Source of the DNA: CF-118 sp035689345
GTDB taxonomy: Bacteria > Chloroflexota > Dormibacteria > Dormibacterales > Dormibacteraceae
Length of the DNA: 17,009 nucleotides
NCBI GenBank assembly: GCA_035689345.1
Contig: DASSLR010000003.1
Coordinates: forward strand, 1-17,009
Direction: 5' to 3'
Position 1 is the stretch's first letter; every line of letters begins with the position of its first letter. The notes beneath the pieces were generated by a model, which saw only the letters and a program-made list of their open reading frames with translations, did not search any database and was not told the DNA's origin. Positions 5,721 to 14,114 of the stretch are shown one piece after another. The translations under genes and the position numbers were made by a program.

Positions 5721-6267
5721 GCATCCCCTCCATCAAGCGGATCGCTTTCGGAAGCAAACGGTACTCGACCTCGTGCACCCGCCGGCGGAGCGTTTCCACC
5801 GTGTCGCCGGGCAGGACCGGAACCGACTCCTGGGCGAGGATGGGCCCCGCGTCCAGGGCGTCGGTGACGATGTGCACCGTCGCACCGGTCGTGGCCACGC
5901 CTGCCGCCAGCGCCTGCTCCACCGCGTCCATGACGCCCGCGAACTCGGGCAGCAGCGAGGGATGGACGTTGATGATCCGGTCGCGAAACGCGTCGAGAAA
6001 GGGGGCTGAGTGGACGCGGTCGTAGCCCGCGTCGACGACCAGCTCGACGTGGTGCTTCAAGAAGAAATCGCGCATGGCCTCGTCGCGCGCCTCGATCGAC
6101 GGAAATCGCTTTTGCGACAGCTCAGCGAGCGGGACGCCGCGCTCGCGCGCGAACGCCGCCCCGCCGCACGACGGCCGGTTCGTCGCCACCGCGACGACCT
6201 CGAAACCACGCTCGACGAGGTTGCGCAGGTTCGTCCCTTGTCCGGAGACGCAGACGCCGAGCCTCAG
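5695..6267 (-). CDS. purN: Phosphoribosylglycinamide formyltransferase (PurN type)
   Basis: It transfers the formyl group of 10-formyl-THF to GAR, the third step of purine synthesis. Read from CTG at 6265-6267, the 190-residue product begins MRLGVCVSGQGTNL, matching the canonical PurN phosphate-binding N-terminus. The next in-frame start codon, GTG 6189, would remove 26 residues including that loop. The catalytic set is present: Asn100 and His102 in INVHPSLLPEF, and Asp139 in DALDAGPI. The CTG overlaps the purM stop as CTGA, the same geometry as the GTGA junctions elsewhere in the operon, and GGGTGG lies about 7 nt upstream. Where many family members carry a His after the PSLLP-F-G loop, the sequence here reads VMDAVEQAL. 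The 3' end overlaps purH by 26 nt. Confidence 0.92.
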   Translation of the reverse strand: MRLGVCVSGQGTNLRNLVERGFEVVAVATNRPSCGGAAFARERGVPLAELSQKRFPSIEARDEAMRDFFLKHHVELVVDAGYDRVHSAPFLDAFRDRIINVHPSLLPEFAGVMDAVEQALAAGVATTGATVHIVTDALDAGPILAQESVPVLPGDTVETLRRRVHEVEYRLLPKAIRLMEGMHAKSSPVR

Positions 6268-7217
6268 CGGATGACCACCCGCTCGGGCCCTTTCTGCTCG
6301 ACCACCTCGCCCACCACGAGCGCATCGGCGCCGGCGTCCTCGGGATCCACGACCAGGATCATGCCCAGGCCCATGTTGAACGTGCCGTACATCTCGTCGT
6401 CGGACACGCGCCCGCGGGTCTGAATCTCACCGAAGATCGCGGGCGCGTCCCAGCTCTTCCGGTGAAGCACGGCGCCCAAGCCGTCAGGCAGGCAGCGGGG
6501 CAGGTTGCCTAGGATGCCTCCGCCGGTGATGTGCGCGGCGGCCTTCCATGGCAGCGCGCGCATCGTGTCGAGGTACGACTTGTGTGGCGCCAGCAGCTGG
6601 TCGGCCAGCCGCTTGCCGAGCGTCACACCTTCGAAGACCTTGCGGGCGAGCGAGTAGCCGTTGGTGTGCAGGCCGCTCGAGGGAAGGCCGACGAGGACGT
6701 CGCCGGCGACGACCGGCGCGCGTGCCGCGTCCGAGTCGACCATGCCCACGATGAAGCCCGCGAGGTCGTAGTCGCCGAGACCGTACATGCCCGGCATCTC
6801 CGCGGTCTCGCCGCCGAGCAGCGCGCAGCCGGCGGCGCGGCAGGCCTCGGTCATGCCCTCGACGAGCTGCTCGAAGACCTTCGGATCGAGCTTCCCGGTC
6901 GCGAAGTAATCGAGGAAGAACAGCGGCCGGGCGCCCGCACACGCGATGTCGTTGACGCAGTGATTGACGATGTCGACGCCGATGCCGCGGTGGCGCCCGG
7001 TCGCAATGGCGAGCTTGATCTTCGTGCCGACGCCATCGGCGCTGGCCGCGAGGCGACCGCCTCCGGGCAGCTCGTACAGGCCCGCGAACGGGCCGACACC
7101 CGCAGCCACCTGAGCGCCCTGGGTGGCGGCGATGAGCGGCTTCACCCGCTCCAGCACACGCTCGTACGCCTCGATGTCGACGCCGGCCGCGGCGTACGAC
7201 AGGCCTTCGGCGGGCAT
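6264..7217 (-). CDS. purM: Phosphoribosylformylglycinamidine cyclo-ligase (AIR synthetase)
   Basis: It makes AIR from FGAM and ATP, the fifth step of the pathway. At 317 residues it is slightly shorter than the common 340-350, but the core is complete. The conserved SYAAAGVDI (7-15), DGVGTKIKLA (61-70), NDIACAGARPLFFLDY (89-104), GGETAEMPGMY (135-145), PSSGLHTNGYSLAR and HITGGGILGNLPR segments are all visible. ATG 7217 follows the purF stop by 7 nt, the only true gap in the operon's main body; no strong Shine-Dalgarno sequence is visible. The stop codon is shared with the CTG start of purN. Confidence 0.96.
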   Translation of the reverse strand: MPAEGLSYAAAGVDIEAYERVLERVKPLIAATQGAQVAAGVGPFAGLYELPGGGRLAASADGVGTKIKLAIATGRHRGIGVDIVNHCVNDIACAGARPLFFLDYFATGKLDPKVFEQLVEGMTEACRAAGCALLGGETAEMPGMYGLGDYDLAGFIVGMVDSDAARAPVVAGDVLVGLPSSGLHTNGYSLARKVFEGVTLGKRLADQLLAPHKSYLDTMRALPWKAAAHITGGGILGNLPRCLPDGLGAVLHRKSWDAPAIFGEIQTRGRVSDDEMYGTFNMGLGMILVVDPEDAGADALVVGEVVEQKGPERVVIR

Positions 7218-7224
7218 CGCTAAG

Positions 7225-8634
7225 TCAGACCGGCTCGAACTGGAACTTGTCCATCTCGAGCTGCTGCGGCACCGCCACGGGGTACGAGCCGTCGAAGCAG
7301 GCGCGGCAGAACTCCTGCGACGTGCCGCGGCCGATGGCCCGGATGAGGCCCGGGATGGACAGGTAGGAAAGGCTGTCGGCGCCGATGTGCTCGCGCACCT
7401 CCTCGACCGTGCGTCCGGCGGCGATCAGCTCCTTGGTCGAGCCGATGTCCACGCCCATGAAGCACGGGTAGCGCATGGGCGGGCTGGAGATACGCATGTG
7501 GATCTCCTTCGCGCCCGCCGCGCGCAGGCGGTCGATGATGCGGCGCGAGGTCGTGCCGCGCACGATCGAGTCGTCGACGGCGATCAGGCGCTTGCCCCTG
7601 ATCGAGCGGGGCAGCGGGTTGAGCTTCAGCATCACGCCGGCCTCGCGCAGCGACTGGTCGGGCTGGATGAAGGTGCGGTTGATGTAGCGGCTCTTCATGA
7701 GCGCTTCTCGATAGGGGATGCCTGACGCCTCGGCGTAGCCGATCGCGGCGGGCGTGCCGCTGTCCGGAAACGCGATCACCATGTCCGCCTCGACCGGCGC
7801 CTCTTTGGCCAGCTCGTGGCCCATGCGGATGCGCGCCTCTTCGAGCTCGCAGTTCTTGAGGATGGAGTCCGGCCGCGCGAAATAGATGAACTCGAACACG
7901 CACATCGCGTGCTTGCTCGACGTCTGGAAGGTGGTGCTTTGCACGCCATGCTCGTCCATCACCACCATCTCGCCGGGCTGCACCTCGCGCACGAATGTCG
8001 CGTGCACGGTGTCGAGCGCGCAGGTCTCCGACGCGACCACGTGCGCCGGCTGGCCGGCGAGCGGGATGAAGCCGATGCACAGCGGCCGGAAGCCGTAGGG
8101 GTCGCGCAGAGCGATCAGCTGCGTCGGCGTGATGATGCCGCAGGAGTACGCGCCCACCACGCGCGCGAAGGCGCGGCGCACGACCTCCTCCCACGTCCTC
8201 CCGTGCGTGTGCTCGATGAGGCGCGCCATCACCTCGGTGTCGAGCGCCGACTCGAAGGTCGCGCCCTGCTCTTCGAGCTGCGACCGCAAGGCCTGGGCGT
8301 TGATCAGGTTGCCGTTGTGGGCGATGGCGCCGGAGCCGAGCGTCGGGTGGTGGAACGGCAGCGGGTGCGCGTTCTCCGGCCGCGACGCGCCGGTGGTGGA
8401 GTAGCGAGTGTGGCCGAGGGCGAGGATGCTGCCTTCGCCCATCTCGCGCACGGTCGCCGGGTTGAACACCTGCGCCACCAGGCCCATGCCGCGGTGCACT
8501 CGCACGGCTTCGCCGTCCGACACCGCGATGCCCGCTGACTCCTGGCCGCGGTGCTGCAGGGCGAAGAGCCCGAAGTACGTCAGGTTCGCGACGTCGACGT
8601 TGCGATCGGCGCAGATGCCGAAGACCCCGCACAT
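7225..8634 (-). CDS. purF: Amidophosphoribosyltransferase (glutamine PRPP amidotransferase)
   Basis: It is the committing enzyme of purine synthesis, making phosphoribosylamine from PRPP and glutamine. The start is ATG 8634 because the mature enzyme needs Cys2 as N-terminal nucleophile (MCGVFGI). The frame stays open further upstream, but that part is purL in another frame. Of the 469 residues, the Ntn glutaminase domain shows GHTRYSTTG (74-82) and AHNGNLIN (105-112). The phosphoribosyltransferase domain carries the PRPP loop AVDDSIVRGTTS (352-363). Cys245, Cys391, Cys443 and Cys446 match the four cysteines that hold the [4Fe-4S] cluster in Bacillus-type PurF, so this is the oxygen-sensitive Fe-S type. 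The junction with purL is TGATG. No propeptide is encoded before Cys2. Confidence 0.97.
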   Translation of the reverse strand: MCGVFGICADRNVDVANLTYFGLFALQHRGQESAGIAVSDGEAVRVHRGMGLVAQVFNPATVREMGEGSILALGHTRYSTTGASRPENAHPLPFHHPTLGSGAIAHNGNLINAQALRSQLEEQGATFESALDTEVMARLIEHTHGRTWEEVVRRAFARVVGAYSCGIITPTQLIALRDPYGFRPLCIGFIPLAGQPAHVVASETCALDTVHATFVREVQPGEMVVMDEHGVQSTTFQTSSKHAMCVFEFIYFARPDSILKNCELEEARIRMGHELAKEAPVEADMVIAFPDSGTPAAIGYAEASGIPYREALMKSRYINRTFIQPDQSLREAGVMLKLNPLPRSIRGKRLIAVDDSIVRGTTSRRIIDRLRAAGAKEIHMRISSPPMRYPCFMGVDIGSTKELIAAGRTVEEVREHIGADSLSYLSIPGLIRAIGRGTSQEFCRACFDGSYPVAVPQQLEMDKFQFEPV

Positions 8635-10838
8635 CAGACGTGTCGCTCCAGGCCGCGTTCCCAGGCGTCGCGCATCTCTTGCAAGCTGACCTTCAGCTGG
8701 CCCTCGAGCTCCAGCGAATCCCCGCCGGTGAGGCCGAGCAGCGCGATCTCGACGTGATGGCGGCGTGCGAGCGACTGCAGCTCCGGCGTCGCGCGCGAAG
8801 GGGCGCTGACGATGAAGCGGCTCGGAGACTCGCCGAAGAACGCGGCGTCCATGCGCAGCGGCGGCTCGGGGTTGAGTGCCGGTCCGCGCATCCCGACGCC
8901 ACCGAGCATGCAGCACTCGGCCAGCGCCACGAGCATGCCGCCGTCGGAGCAGTCGTGCGCGCTCTTGATGAGGCCCGCGCGCGCGGCCGCGAGCACGAGC
9001 TTGCCGACGGCGCGCTCACGCGCCAGGTCCAGCTCCGGCGGCCGGCCGGCGACCATTCCGTGCTCGACCTTCAGGTACTCGCTTCCGCCGAGATCGTTGT
9101 GGCTCGAGCCGATGAGCAGCACGAAGTCGCCTTCGTGCCTGAAGCCCGCCTGCAGGCGCTGGTCGTAGTCGTCGATCTGGCCGACCATGCCGATCACCGG
9201 CGTCGGGTAGATGCCGGCGCCGCCGGCCGACTCGTTGTACAGGCTCACGTTGCCGCTGACGATCGGGAGCTCCAGCGACCGGCACGCCTGGGCCATGCCG
9301 CTGACCGTCTCCTCGAGCTGCCAGTACACCTCGGGCCGGTCGGGGTTGGCCATGTTGAGGCAGTCGGTGACGGCGAGCGGCTGCGCGCCGGTGGCGATGA
9401 TGTTGCGAGCCGCCTCGGCGACGGCGAGCTGCGCGCCGAGGTTGGCGTCGAGGTGGCAGTAGCGCGCGTTGCACGACGTCGTCATGGCGATTCCGACCTT
9501 CGTGCTCTTGACGCGCAGCATCGCCGCGTCGCCGCCCGGAGGGATGACCGTCGCGTCGCCGACCATGTGGTCGTATCGCCGGATGACCGGCCGGCGGCTG
9601 CAGAGGTTCGGGCTGCCCAGCATCCGCAGCAGCGTGGCGGCGACGTCCGCCGGCGGAGGCAGCGCGTCGAGATCGAGCGCGGGCGCCGGCTCGGGCGGCA
9701 GGCCGACCAGGCGGCGCAGCGGCGCGCCCTCAGTCAGCAGCTGGATTGGCAGCCGGGCCACCTCTTCGTCGTGGTCGAGCACTGTCAGCTGGCCGTCGTT
9801 GGTGACCTCGCCGATCACGGCGGACGTGAGGTCCCACGTCTGGAAGATGCGCTCGATGTCCGCTTCGCGACCGCGGCGGACGACGACGAGCATGCGCTCC
9901 TGGGACTCGGAGAGCATCACGTCGTAAGGCGTCATACCGCGCTCGCGCCTGGGCACCCTGGAGACGTCGATGCGAGCGCCCGCGCCGGGCACGCGGCCGG
10001 CGCACTCGGCCACCGACGACGTCAGGCCCGCGGCGCCGAGGTCCTGGATCGCGACCACCGCATCGCTCAGCGAGAGGTCCATGCACGCTTCGAGCAGGCA
10101 CTTCTCCAGGAACGGGTTGCCCACCTGCACCGCGGGGCGCCGCTGGGAGCTGTCCTCGTCGAGCTCGAGGGAGGCGAAGGCGGCGCCGTGGATGCCGTCG
10201 CGCCCCGTGTCCGCGCCCACGAGCAGCAGCTTGTTGCCGGTGCCCTCGGCGCGCGCGCGCATGAGGTCAGTGGCGCGCACGAGGCCGACGCACATCGCGT
10301 TGACGAGCGGGTTCTGCGCGTAGCAGTCCTCGAAGTACACCTCGCCCGCGACGGTCGGCACGCCGATGCAGTTGCCGTAGCCGCCGATGCCCGCGACGAC
10401 GCCTTCGAAATGGTGGCGCGATTCGGGCAGCGGTCCGAAGCGCAGCGAGTCGAGCAGCGCGATGGGCCGCGCGCCCATGGCGATGACGTCGCGCAGGATG
10501 CCGCCGACGCCTGTGGCCGCGCCCTGGTAGGGCTCGATGGCCGAAGGATGGTTGTGCGATTCGATCTTGAACACGACCGCCCAACCGTTGCCGAGGCTGA
10601 CCGCGCCCGCGTTCTCGCCCGGCCCCTGCAGCACCAGCGGTCCGCTCGTCGGCAGCCGGCGCAGGAGCGCCTTCGAGGTCTTGTACGAGCAGTGCTCCGA
10701 CCACAGCACGCCGAGCATCCCCAGCTCGACGTCGTTGGGTGGTCGCTTCAACGCCTGGACGATGACGCTGTATTCGTCCGCGGTCAGCGCGACCTCGCGC
10801 AACTTGCGCTCGTCTATCTCGCGGTCCTCGAGCCTCAC
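8634..10838 (-). CDS. purL: FGAM synthetase, large subunit (small-PurL type)
   Basis: It is the ATP-dependent synthetase subunit that converts FGAR to FGAM using ammonia from PurQ. The 734 residues match the short PurL that works with PurS and PurQ, not the roughly 1300-residue fused form. Motifs: LWSEHCSYKTSK (45-56), GPGENAG (72-78), ESHNHPS (93-99), GGYGNCIGVPTVAGE, MLSESQERML and SAHDCSDGG in the ATP-grasp-like PurM-related repeats. The start is GTG at 10836-10838, overlapping the purQ stop as GTGA; the frame stays open upstream only as a shadow of purQ. The 3' end shares one base with the purF ATG (TGATG). Confidence 0.96.
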   Translation of the reverse strand: MRLEDREIDERKLREVALTADEYSVIVQALKRPPNDVELGMLGVLWSEHCSYKTSKALLRRLPTSGPLVLQGPGENAGAVSLGNGWAVVFKIESHNHPSAIEPYQGAATGVGGILRDVIAMGARPIALLDSLRFGPLPESRHHFEGVVAGIGGYGNCIGVPTVAGEVYFEDCYAQNPLVNAMCVGLVRATDLMRARAEGTGNKLLLVGADTGRDGIHGAAFASLELDEDSSQRRPAVQVGNPFLEKCLLEACMDLSLSDAVVAIQDLGAAGLTSSVAECAGRVPGAGARIDVSRVPRRERGMTPYDVMLSESQERMLVVVRRGREADIERIFQTWDLTSAVIGEVTNDGQLTVLDHDEEVARLPIQLLTEGAPLRRLVGLPPEPAPALDLDALPPPADVAATLLRMLGSPNLCSRRPVIRRYDHMVGDATVIPPGGDAAMLRVKSTKVGIAMTTSCNARYCHLDANLGAQLAVAEAARNIIATGAQPLAVTDCLNMANPDRPEVYWQLEETVSGMAQACRSLELPIVSGNVSLYNESAGGAGIYPTPVIGMVGQIDDYDQRLQAGFRHEGDFVLLIGSSHNDLGGSEYLKVEHGMVAGRPPELDLARERAVGKLVLAAARAGLIKSAHDCSDGGMLVALAECCMLGGVGMRGPALNPEPPLRMDAAFFGESPSRFIVSAPSRATPELQSLARRHHVEIALLGLTGGDSLELEGQLKVSLQEMRDAWERGLERHV

Positions 10839-11539
10839 GCCGTCAGCACCTGCGCGGCGCTGTGCATGACCGAGCGGAAAAGCTTCAGCCCGTCGGTGCC
10901 GCCGAGCTCCGGCTCGGCGCAGCGCTCGGGGTGCGGCATCATGCCGAGCACGTTGCCGCGCGAGTTGACGATGCCCGCGATGTTGTGCAGGGAGCCGTTG
11001 GGATTGGCGTTCGGCCGGACGCGGCCTTCCACGTCGCAGTAGCGAAAGACGACCTGGCCGTTCTGCTCCAGGCGTGAAAGCGTGGCCGGATCGGCGAAGT
11101 AGCTGCCTTCGCCATGGGAGATGGGGATGCGGATGACCTCGCGCTCGTCGCACTGCGACGTGAAAGGAAGATCGGTGCGCTCGACCACGAGGTTCGTCCA
11201 CTCGCAGCGGTACTCGAGCGAAGAGTTGCGGATCAGCGCGCCGGGCAGCAGGCCCGCCTCGCACAGGATCTGGAAGCCGTTGCAGATGCCCCACACGAGG
11301 CCGCCGCGGTCGGCGAACTCAGAGACGCTCTCCATCACGGGCGCGAAGCGGGCGATGGCGCCCGTGCGCAGGTAGTCGCCGTAGGCGAATCCGCCGGGCA
11401 GGATCACGCAATCGCAGCCCTTCAGGTCGGCGTCCTTGTGCCAGAGGTACTGCAGGTGCGCGCCGAGCACCTGGTCGACGACCCAGCCGCAGTCGCGGTC
11501 GGACCACGTACCGGGAAAGACCACGACCCCGAACTTCAC
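10835..11539 (-). CDS. purQ: FGAM synthetase, glutaminase subunit
   Basis: It is a class I glutamine amidotransferase that supplies ammonia to PurL. Of the 234 residues, the N-terminus is the conserved KFGVVVFPGTWSD. The oxyanion region is ILPGGFAYGDYLR (46-58) and the nucleophile Cys86 sits in WGICNGFQ. The rest of the triad is His203 and Glu205 in MMPHPER. The GTG start at 11537-11539 overlaps the purS stop (GTGA); the frame is open much further upstream but only as a shadow of purS and purC. It sits between purS and purL, as expected for a PurLQS complex. Confidence 0.96.
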   Translation of the reverse strand: MKFGVVVFPGTWSDRDCGWVVDQVLGAHLQYLWHKDADLKGCDCVILPGGFAYGDYLRTGAIARFAPVMESVSEFADRGGLVWGICNGFQILCEAGLLPGALIRNSSLEYRCEWTNLVVERTDLPFTSQCDEREVIRIPISHGEGSYFADPATLSRLEQNGQVVFRYCDVEGRVRPNANPNGSLHNIAGIVNSRGNVLGMMPHPERCAEPELGGTDGLKLFRSVMHSAAQVLTA

Positions 11540-11802
11540 CGGGTGCCGGCTCCCCTGCGCTCCTGCTCGAGCTCGAAGCGGTAGTCCTCGATGACGTCGT
11601 TGGCCAGCAGGCGCCGGCACATCGCGTCCACGCGCTCCCTGGCTTCGCGCTCGCTGCCGGCCTCGAGGCGCACCTCGATGTACTTGCCGACGCGCACATC
11701 GGTCACCTCGCCGAAGCCGAGCGAGGCGAGGCCCTGGCGGACGGTGACGCCCTGCGGGTCGTTCACGACCGGCTTGGGCGTGACGATGATTCGTGCAATC
11801 AC
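11536..11802 (-). CDS. purS: FGAM synthetase subunit PurS
   Basis: This small dimeric subunit bridges PurQ and PurL and helps channel ammonia. The 88-residue product is typical in length (80-90). It has the family pattern IVTPKPVVNDPQG (6-18), LGFGEVTDVRVGKYIEV (28-44) and MCRRLLANDVIEDY (61-74). The start is GTG 11800-11802, overlapping the purC TAG (TAGTG). The end overlaps the purQ GTG (GTGA). The tail after residue 76 (EQERRGAGTR) is hydrophilic and poorly conserved. Confidence 0.94.
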   Translation of the reverse strand: MIARIIVTPKPVVNDPQGVTVRQGLASLGFGEVTDVRVGKYIEVRLEAGSEREARERVDAMCRRLLANDVIEDYRFELEQERRGAGTR

Positions 11803-12722
11803 TACTTTTCGTTCCTCGCCTTCTTCGGGAACAGGGGCTTGCCCACGAGGCGCTGATACGCCGTGAGGTAGCGCTCGCGGGTCTGAGCCACGATCTCCGG
11901 CGGCAGGGCCGGCGGATCCGACTCCTTGTCCCAGCCCGAGCGTGTGAGCCAATCACGCACGAACTGCTTGTCGTACGAATCCGGCGCGACGCCGACGCGA
12001 TACGTGAGCGCATCCCAGAAGCGAGAGCTGTCGGGCGTGAGGGCCTCGTCGATGAGGATCAGCTCGTCGTCGATGAGCCCGAACTCGAACTTCGTGTCCG
12101 CCAGGATGATGCCGCGCTTCTCCGCGTGCTCAGATGCGTACTTGTACAGCTCGAGGCTTGCGTCGCGCAGCTTCGTCGCGAGCTCGTCGCCCAGCTCCTT
12201 CTTCATCTGCGTGAACGTGATGTTCTCGTCGTGGCCGGTGTCGGCCTTGGTCGCGGGCGAGAAGATGGGGTACGCGAGCTTTTCGCTCTGGCGCAGGCCA
12301 GGCGGCATCTCTTCGCCGGCCAGCGTGTGCGACTCCTCGTATTCCTTCCACGCGCTGCCCGCGAGGTAGCCGCGCACCACGCACTCGAAGTCGATGCGCT
12401 TGGCCTTGCGCACGATCATGAAGCGGCCGGCCAGCTCCTCGCGGTGGTCGCGCAGCGCCGCCGGCAGGTCGGGCACCATGCCGGAGACGAGGTGGTTCTC
12501 CTGGAAGGTGTGGGTCTGCGAGAACCAGAAGATCGAGAGCTGGGTCAGCACCTTGCCGCGATCGGGAATGCCGGTGGGCAGCACGTGGTCGAACGCGGAC
12601 AGACGATCGGTGGCGACCATCAGCAGCTGGTTGTCGGGCAGCTCGTACGTGTCCCGCACCTTGCCGCGCGCAAACAGCTTGAGCGGCAGCTCGGTCTCGT
12701 TCACGGGAGGGCCGGCGATCAC
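11802..12722 (-). CDS. purC: SAICAR synthetase
   Basis: It ligates aspartate to CAIR using ATP, the step before PurB. The 306-residue protein is of the longer form also seen in actinobacteria and yeast. Motifs: ARGKVRDTYEL (18-28), ATDRLSAFDHVLP (37-49), ECVVRGYLAGSAW (113-125), DTKFEFG (209-215) and IDEALTPDSSRFW (224-236). The start is GTG 12720-12722, overlapping the purB TGA (GTGA). An in-frame GTG at codon 7 is a weaker alternative. The stop overlaps purS by one base. Confidence 0.96.
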   Translation of the reverse strand: MIAGPPVNETELPLKLFARGKVRDTYELPDNQLLMVATDRLSAFDHVLPTGIPDRGKVLTQLSIFWFSQTHTFQENHLVSGMVPDLPAALRDHREELAGRFMIVRKAKRIDFECVVRGYLAGSAWKEYEESHTLAGEEMPPGLRQSEKLAYPIFSPATKADTGHDENITFTQMKKELGDELATKLRDASLELYKYASEHAEKRGIILADTKFEFGLIDDELILIDEALTPDSSRFWDALTYRVGVAPDSYDKQFVRDWLTRSGWDKESDPPALPPEIVAQTRERYLTAYQRLVGKPLFPKKARNEK

Positions 12723-14026
12723 GCGGTCTTGACTCCGAGGTTCAGGCGTTCAAAGGCCAGGTCGGTGTTCTCGAGGCCGGCCCACGGGTCGAAGACCTGG
12801 TCGAGGGTCGCGCCGATGCGGTCCATGACGGCCTTGTTCTGTTCGACCTGGGAACGGAATCCGGGCCCGCCCTCCTGCAGCGACTCCATCGCCGCCTTCT
12901 GCACGATCGCGTACGCGTCCTCCCGTGACATCCCGGACTCGACGAGCGCCGTGAGCACCCGGCCCGAGAAGACGACCCCGCCGCCGAACTGGAGGTTGCG
13001 CAGCATCCGCTCGGGCCGAACTTCCAGCCCGGACAGGACCTTGCCCATGTCGATGCACATGAAATCGACGGCCGCGCACGCGTCGGGAAAGACCACGCGT
13101 TCCGCCGACGAGTGGCTGATGTCCCTCTCGTGCCACAGCGCCGTGTTCTCGAACGCGGTGACCATGTTGCCCCGCACCACGCGCGCGAGCCCGCACACGC
13201 GCTCGGTCAGGACCGGGTTTCGCTTGTGCGGCATCGCGGAGCTTCCCTTCTGTTCTTTGCCGAAGGGCTCGAAAACCTCGCCGACCTCGCTGCGCTGAAG
13301 GTGACGGATCTCGGTCGCGATCCGTTCGAGCGCCCCCGCGACGGACGCGAGCGCCGCCATGAACGACGCGTGCACGTCGCGCGCCACGACCTGCGTCGAC
13401 ACGACGTCGGGCCGGAGGCCAAGCGCCTTGCACACGTGCTCCTCGACACGTGGGTCCACCGTGGCATGCGTGCCCACCGCGCCGCATATGCGCCCGACCG
13501 CCGCCTCATCGGTCGCGCGGTCGAGGCGGACGCGCACGCGATCCAGCTCGGCGACCCAGCCCGCGACCTTGAACCCGAACGTGATGGGCTCGGCGACGAT
13601 GCCGTGCGTGCGGCCGGCCATCAGTGTCTTGCGATGACGCACCGCCAGCTCGGCGGCCGCGTCGCGCACCCGTGCGAGGTCGCCTGCGATGAGCCTCGAA
13701 GACTCGACCAGCTGCACCGCCATCGCCGTGTCGTTGAGGTCCTGCGAGGTCATCCCGAGGTGCACGTATCGCGCTTCGGGCTGGCCGATCGAAGCGTTGA
13801 CGTCGGTCAGGAACGCGATCACGTCGTGGCCGACGCGCTCCTCGAGCGCGGCGATGCGCGCGGCGTCGAAGGAAGCCTGGCGGATCTTCGGCAAGGCGGA
13901 CGCGGGGACGCGTCCGAGCTCAGCCCAGGCCTCGCAGGCGAGGATCTCGATCCGCAGCCATAGCTCAAACCGGTGCTGGTCAGACCACACCGCCCGCATG
14001 GCGGGCGGACAGTAGCGCTCGATCAA
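12719..14026 (-). CDS. purB: Adenylosuccinate lyase
   Basis: It releases fumarate from SAICAR (giving AICAR) and from adenylosuccinate (giving AMP), so it acts in both IMP and AMP synthesis. From the TTG at 14024-14026 the product is 435 residues, close to Bacillus PurB. Motifs: TSQDLNDT (93-100), GRTHGIVAEPITFG (138-151) with catalytic His141, and the fumarase/aspartase signature GSSAMPHKRNP (261-271) with the catalytic serine loop. The TTG is chosen because the conserved start 'MIERY..P.M..WSD' begins there and the predicted transcript begins upstream at about 14059. A longer reading to ATG 14122 would cover the promoter. It is the first gene of the pur operon, overlapping purC by GTGA. The Shine-Dalgarno sequence is poor (GGGAG about 12 nt upstream). 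Confidence 0.95.
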   Translation of the reverse strand: MIERYCPPAMRAVWSDQHRFELWLRIEILACEAWAELGRVPASALPKIRQASFDAARIAALEERVGHDVIAFLTDVNASIGQPEARYVHLGMTSQDLNDTAMAVQLVESSRLIAGDLARVRDAAAELAVRHRKTLMAGRTHGIVAEPITFGFKVAGWVAELDRVRVRLDRATDEAAVGRICGAVGTHATVDPRVEEHVCKALGLRPDVVSTQVVARDVHASFMAALASVAGALERIATEIRHLQRSEVGEVFEPFGKEQKGSSAMPHKRNPVLTERVCGLARVVRGNMVTAFENTALWHERDISHSSAERVVFPDACAAVDFMCIDMGKVLSGLEVRPERMLRNLQFGGGVVFSGRVLTALVESGMSREDAYAIVQKAAMESLQEGGPGFRSQVEQNKAVMDRIGATLDQVFDPWAGLENTDLAFERLNLGVKTA

Positions 14027-14065
14027 GGAAGGGGAAGGCTCCCAATCAACACTGGGGTCGGGCTG

Positions 14066-14071
14066 ATTATA
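14066..14071 (-). promoter_or_regulatory. pur operon promoter, -10 box
   Basis: A perfect TATAAT on the minus strand lies 40 bp upstream of the purB TTG. The predicted transcript start is near 14059, giving a leader of about 33 nt, too short for a purine riboswitch. No good -35 is present at 16-18 bp spacing (GTGCTC at 17), which fits control by an activator or weak core strength. Confidence 0.5.
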
Positions 14072-14114
14072 TCTGCCACCAGGCACGAGAGCACATCTAG
14101 TGGATGGCGAAGAG

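Noticed and set aside
4065..5867. 600-codon plus-strand frame opposite purH
   Set aside because: purH motifs are unambiguous on the minus strand; the plus frame is Arg/His/Val-rich without recognisable domains.
8635..8916. 94-residue N-terminal extension of purF
   Set aside because: PurF needs Cys at position 2 after Met; the extension is purL sequence read in another frame.
8640..11042. 800-codon open frame on the plus strand opposite purL
   Set aside because: It is antisense to clearly conserved purL, has low-complexity Arg/Ala/His/Asp-rich content and no recognisable motif. It is a GC-rich shadow frame.
10839..11294. N-terminal extension of purL
   Set aside because: The extra residues are a shadow of purQ; conserved PurL begins at the GTG overlapping the purQ stop.
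11540..12013. N-terminal extension of purQ
   Set aside because: It reads through purS and purC in the wrong frame; the conserved PurQ start KFGVVVFPG follows the GTG at 11539.
14027..14071. Purine riboswitch or PurR box in the pur leader
   Set aside because: The leader predicted from the TATAAT is about 33 nt, too short for a purine riboswitch, and I see no PurR/PurBox-type repeat.
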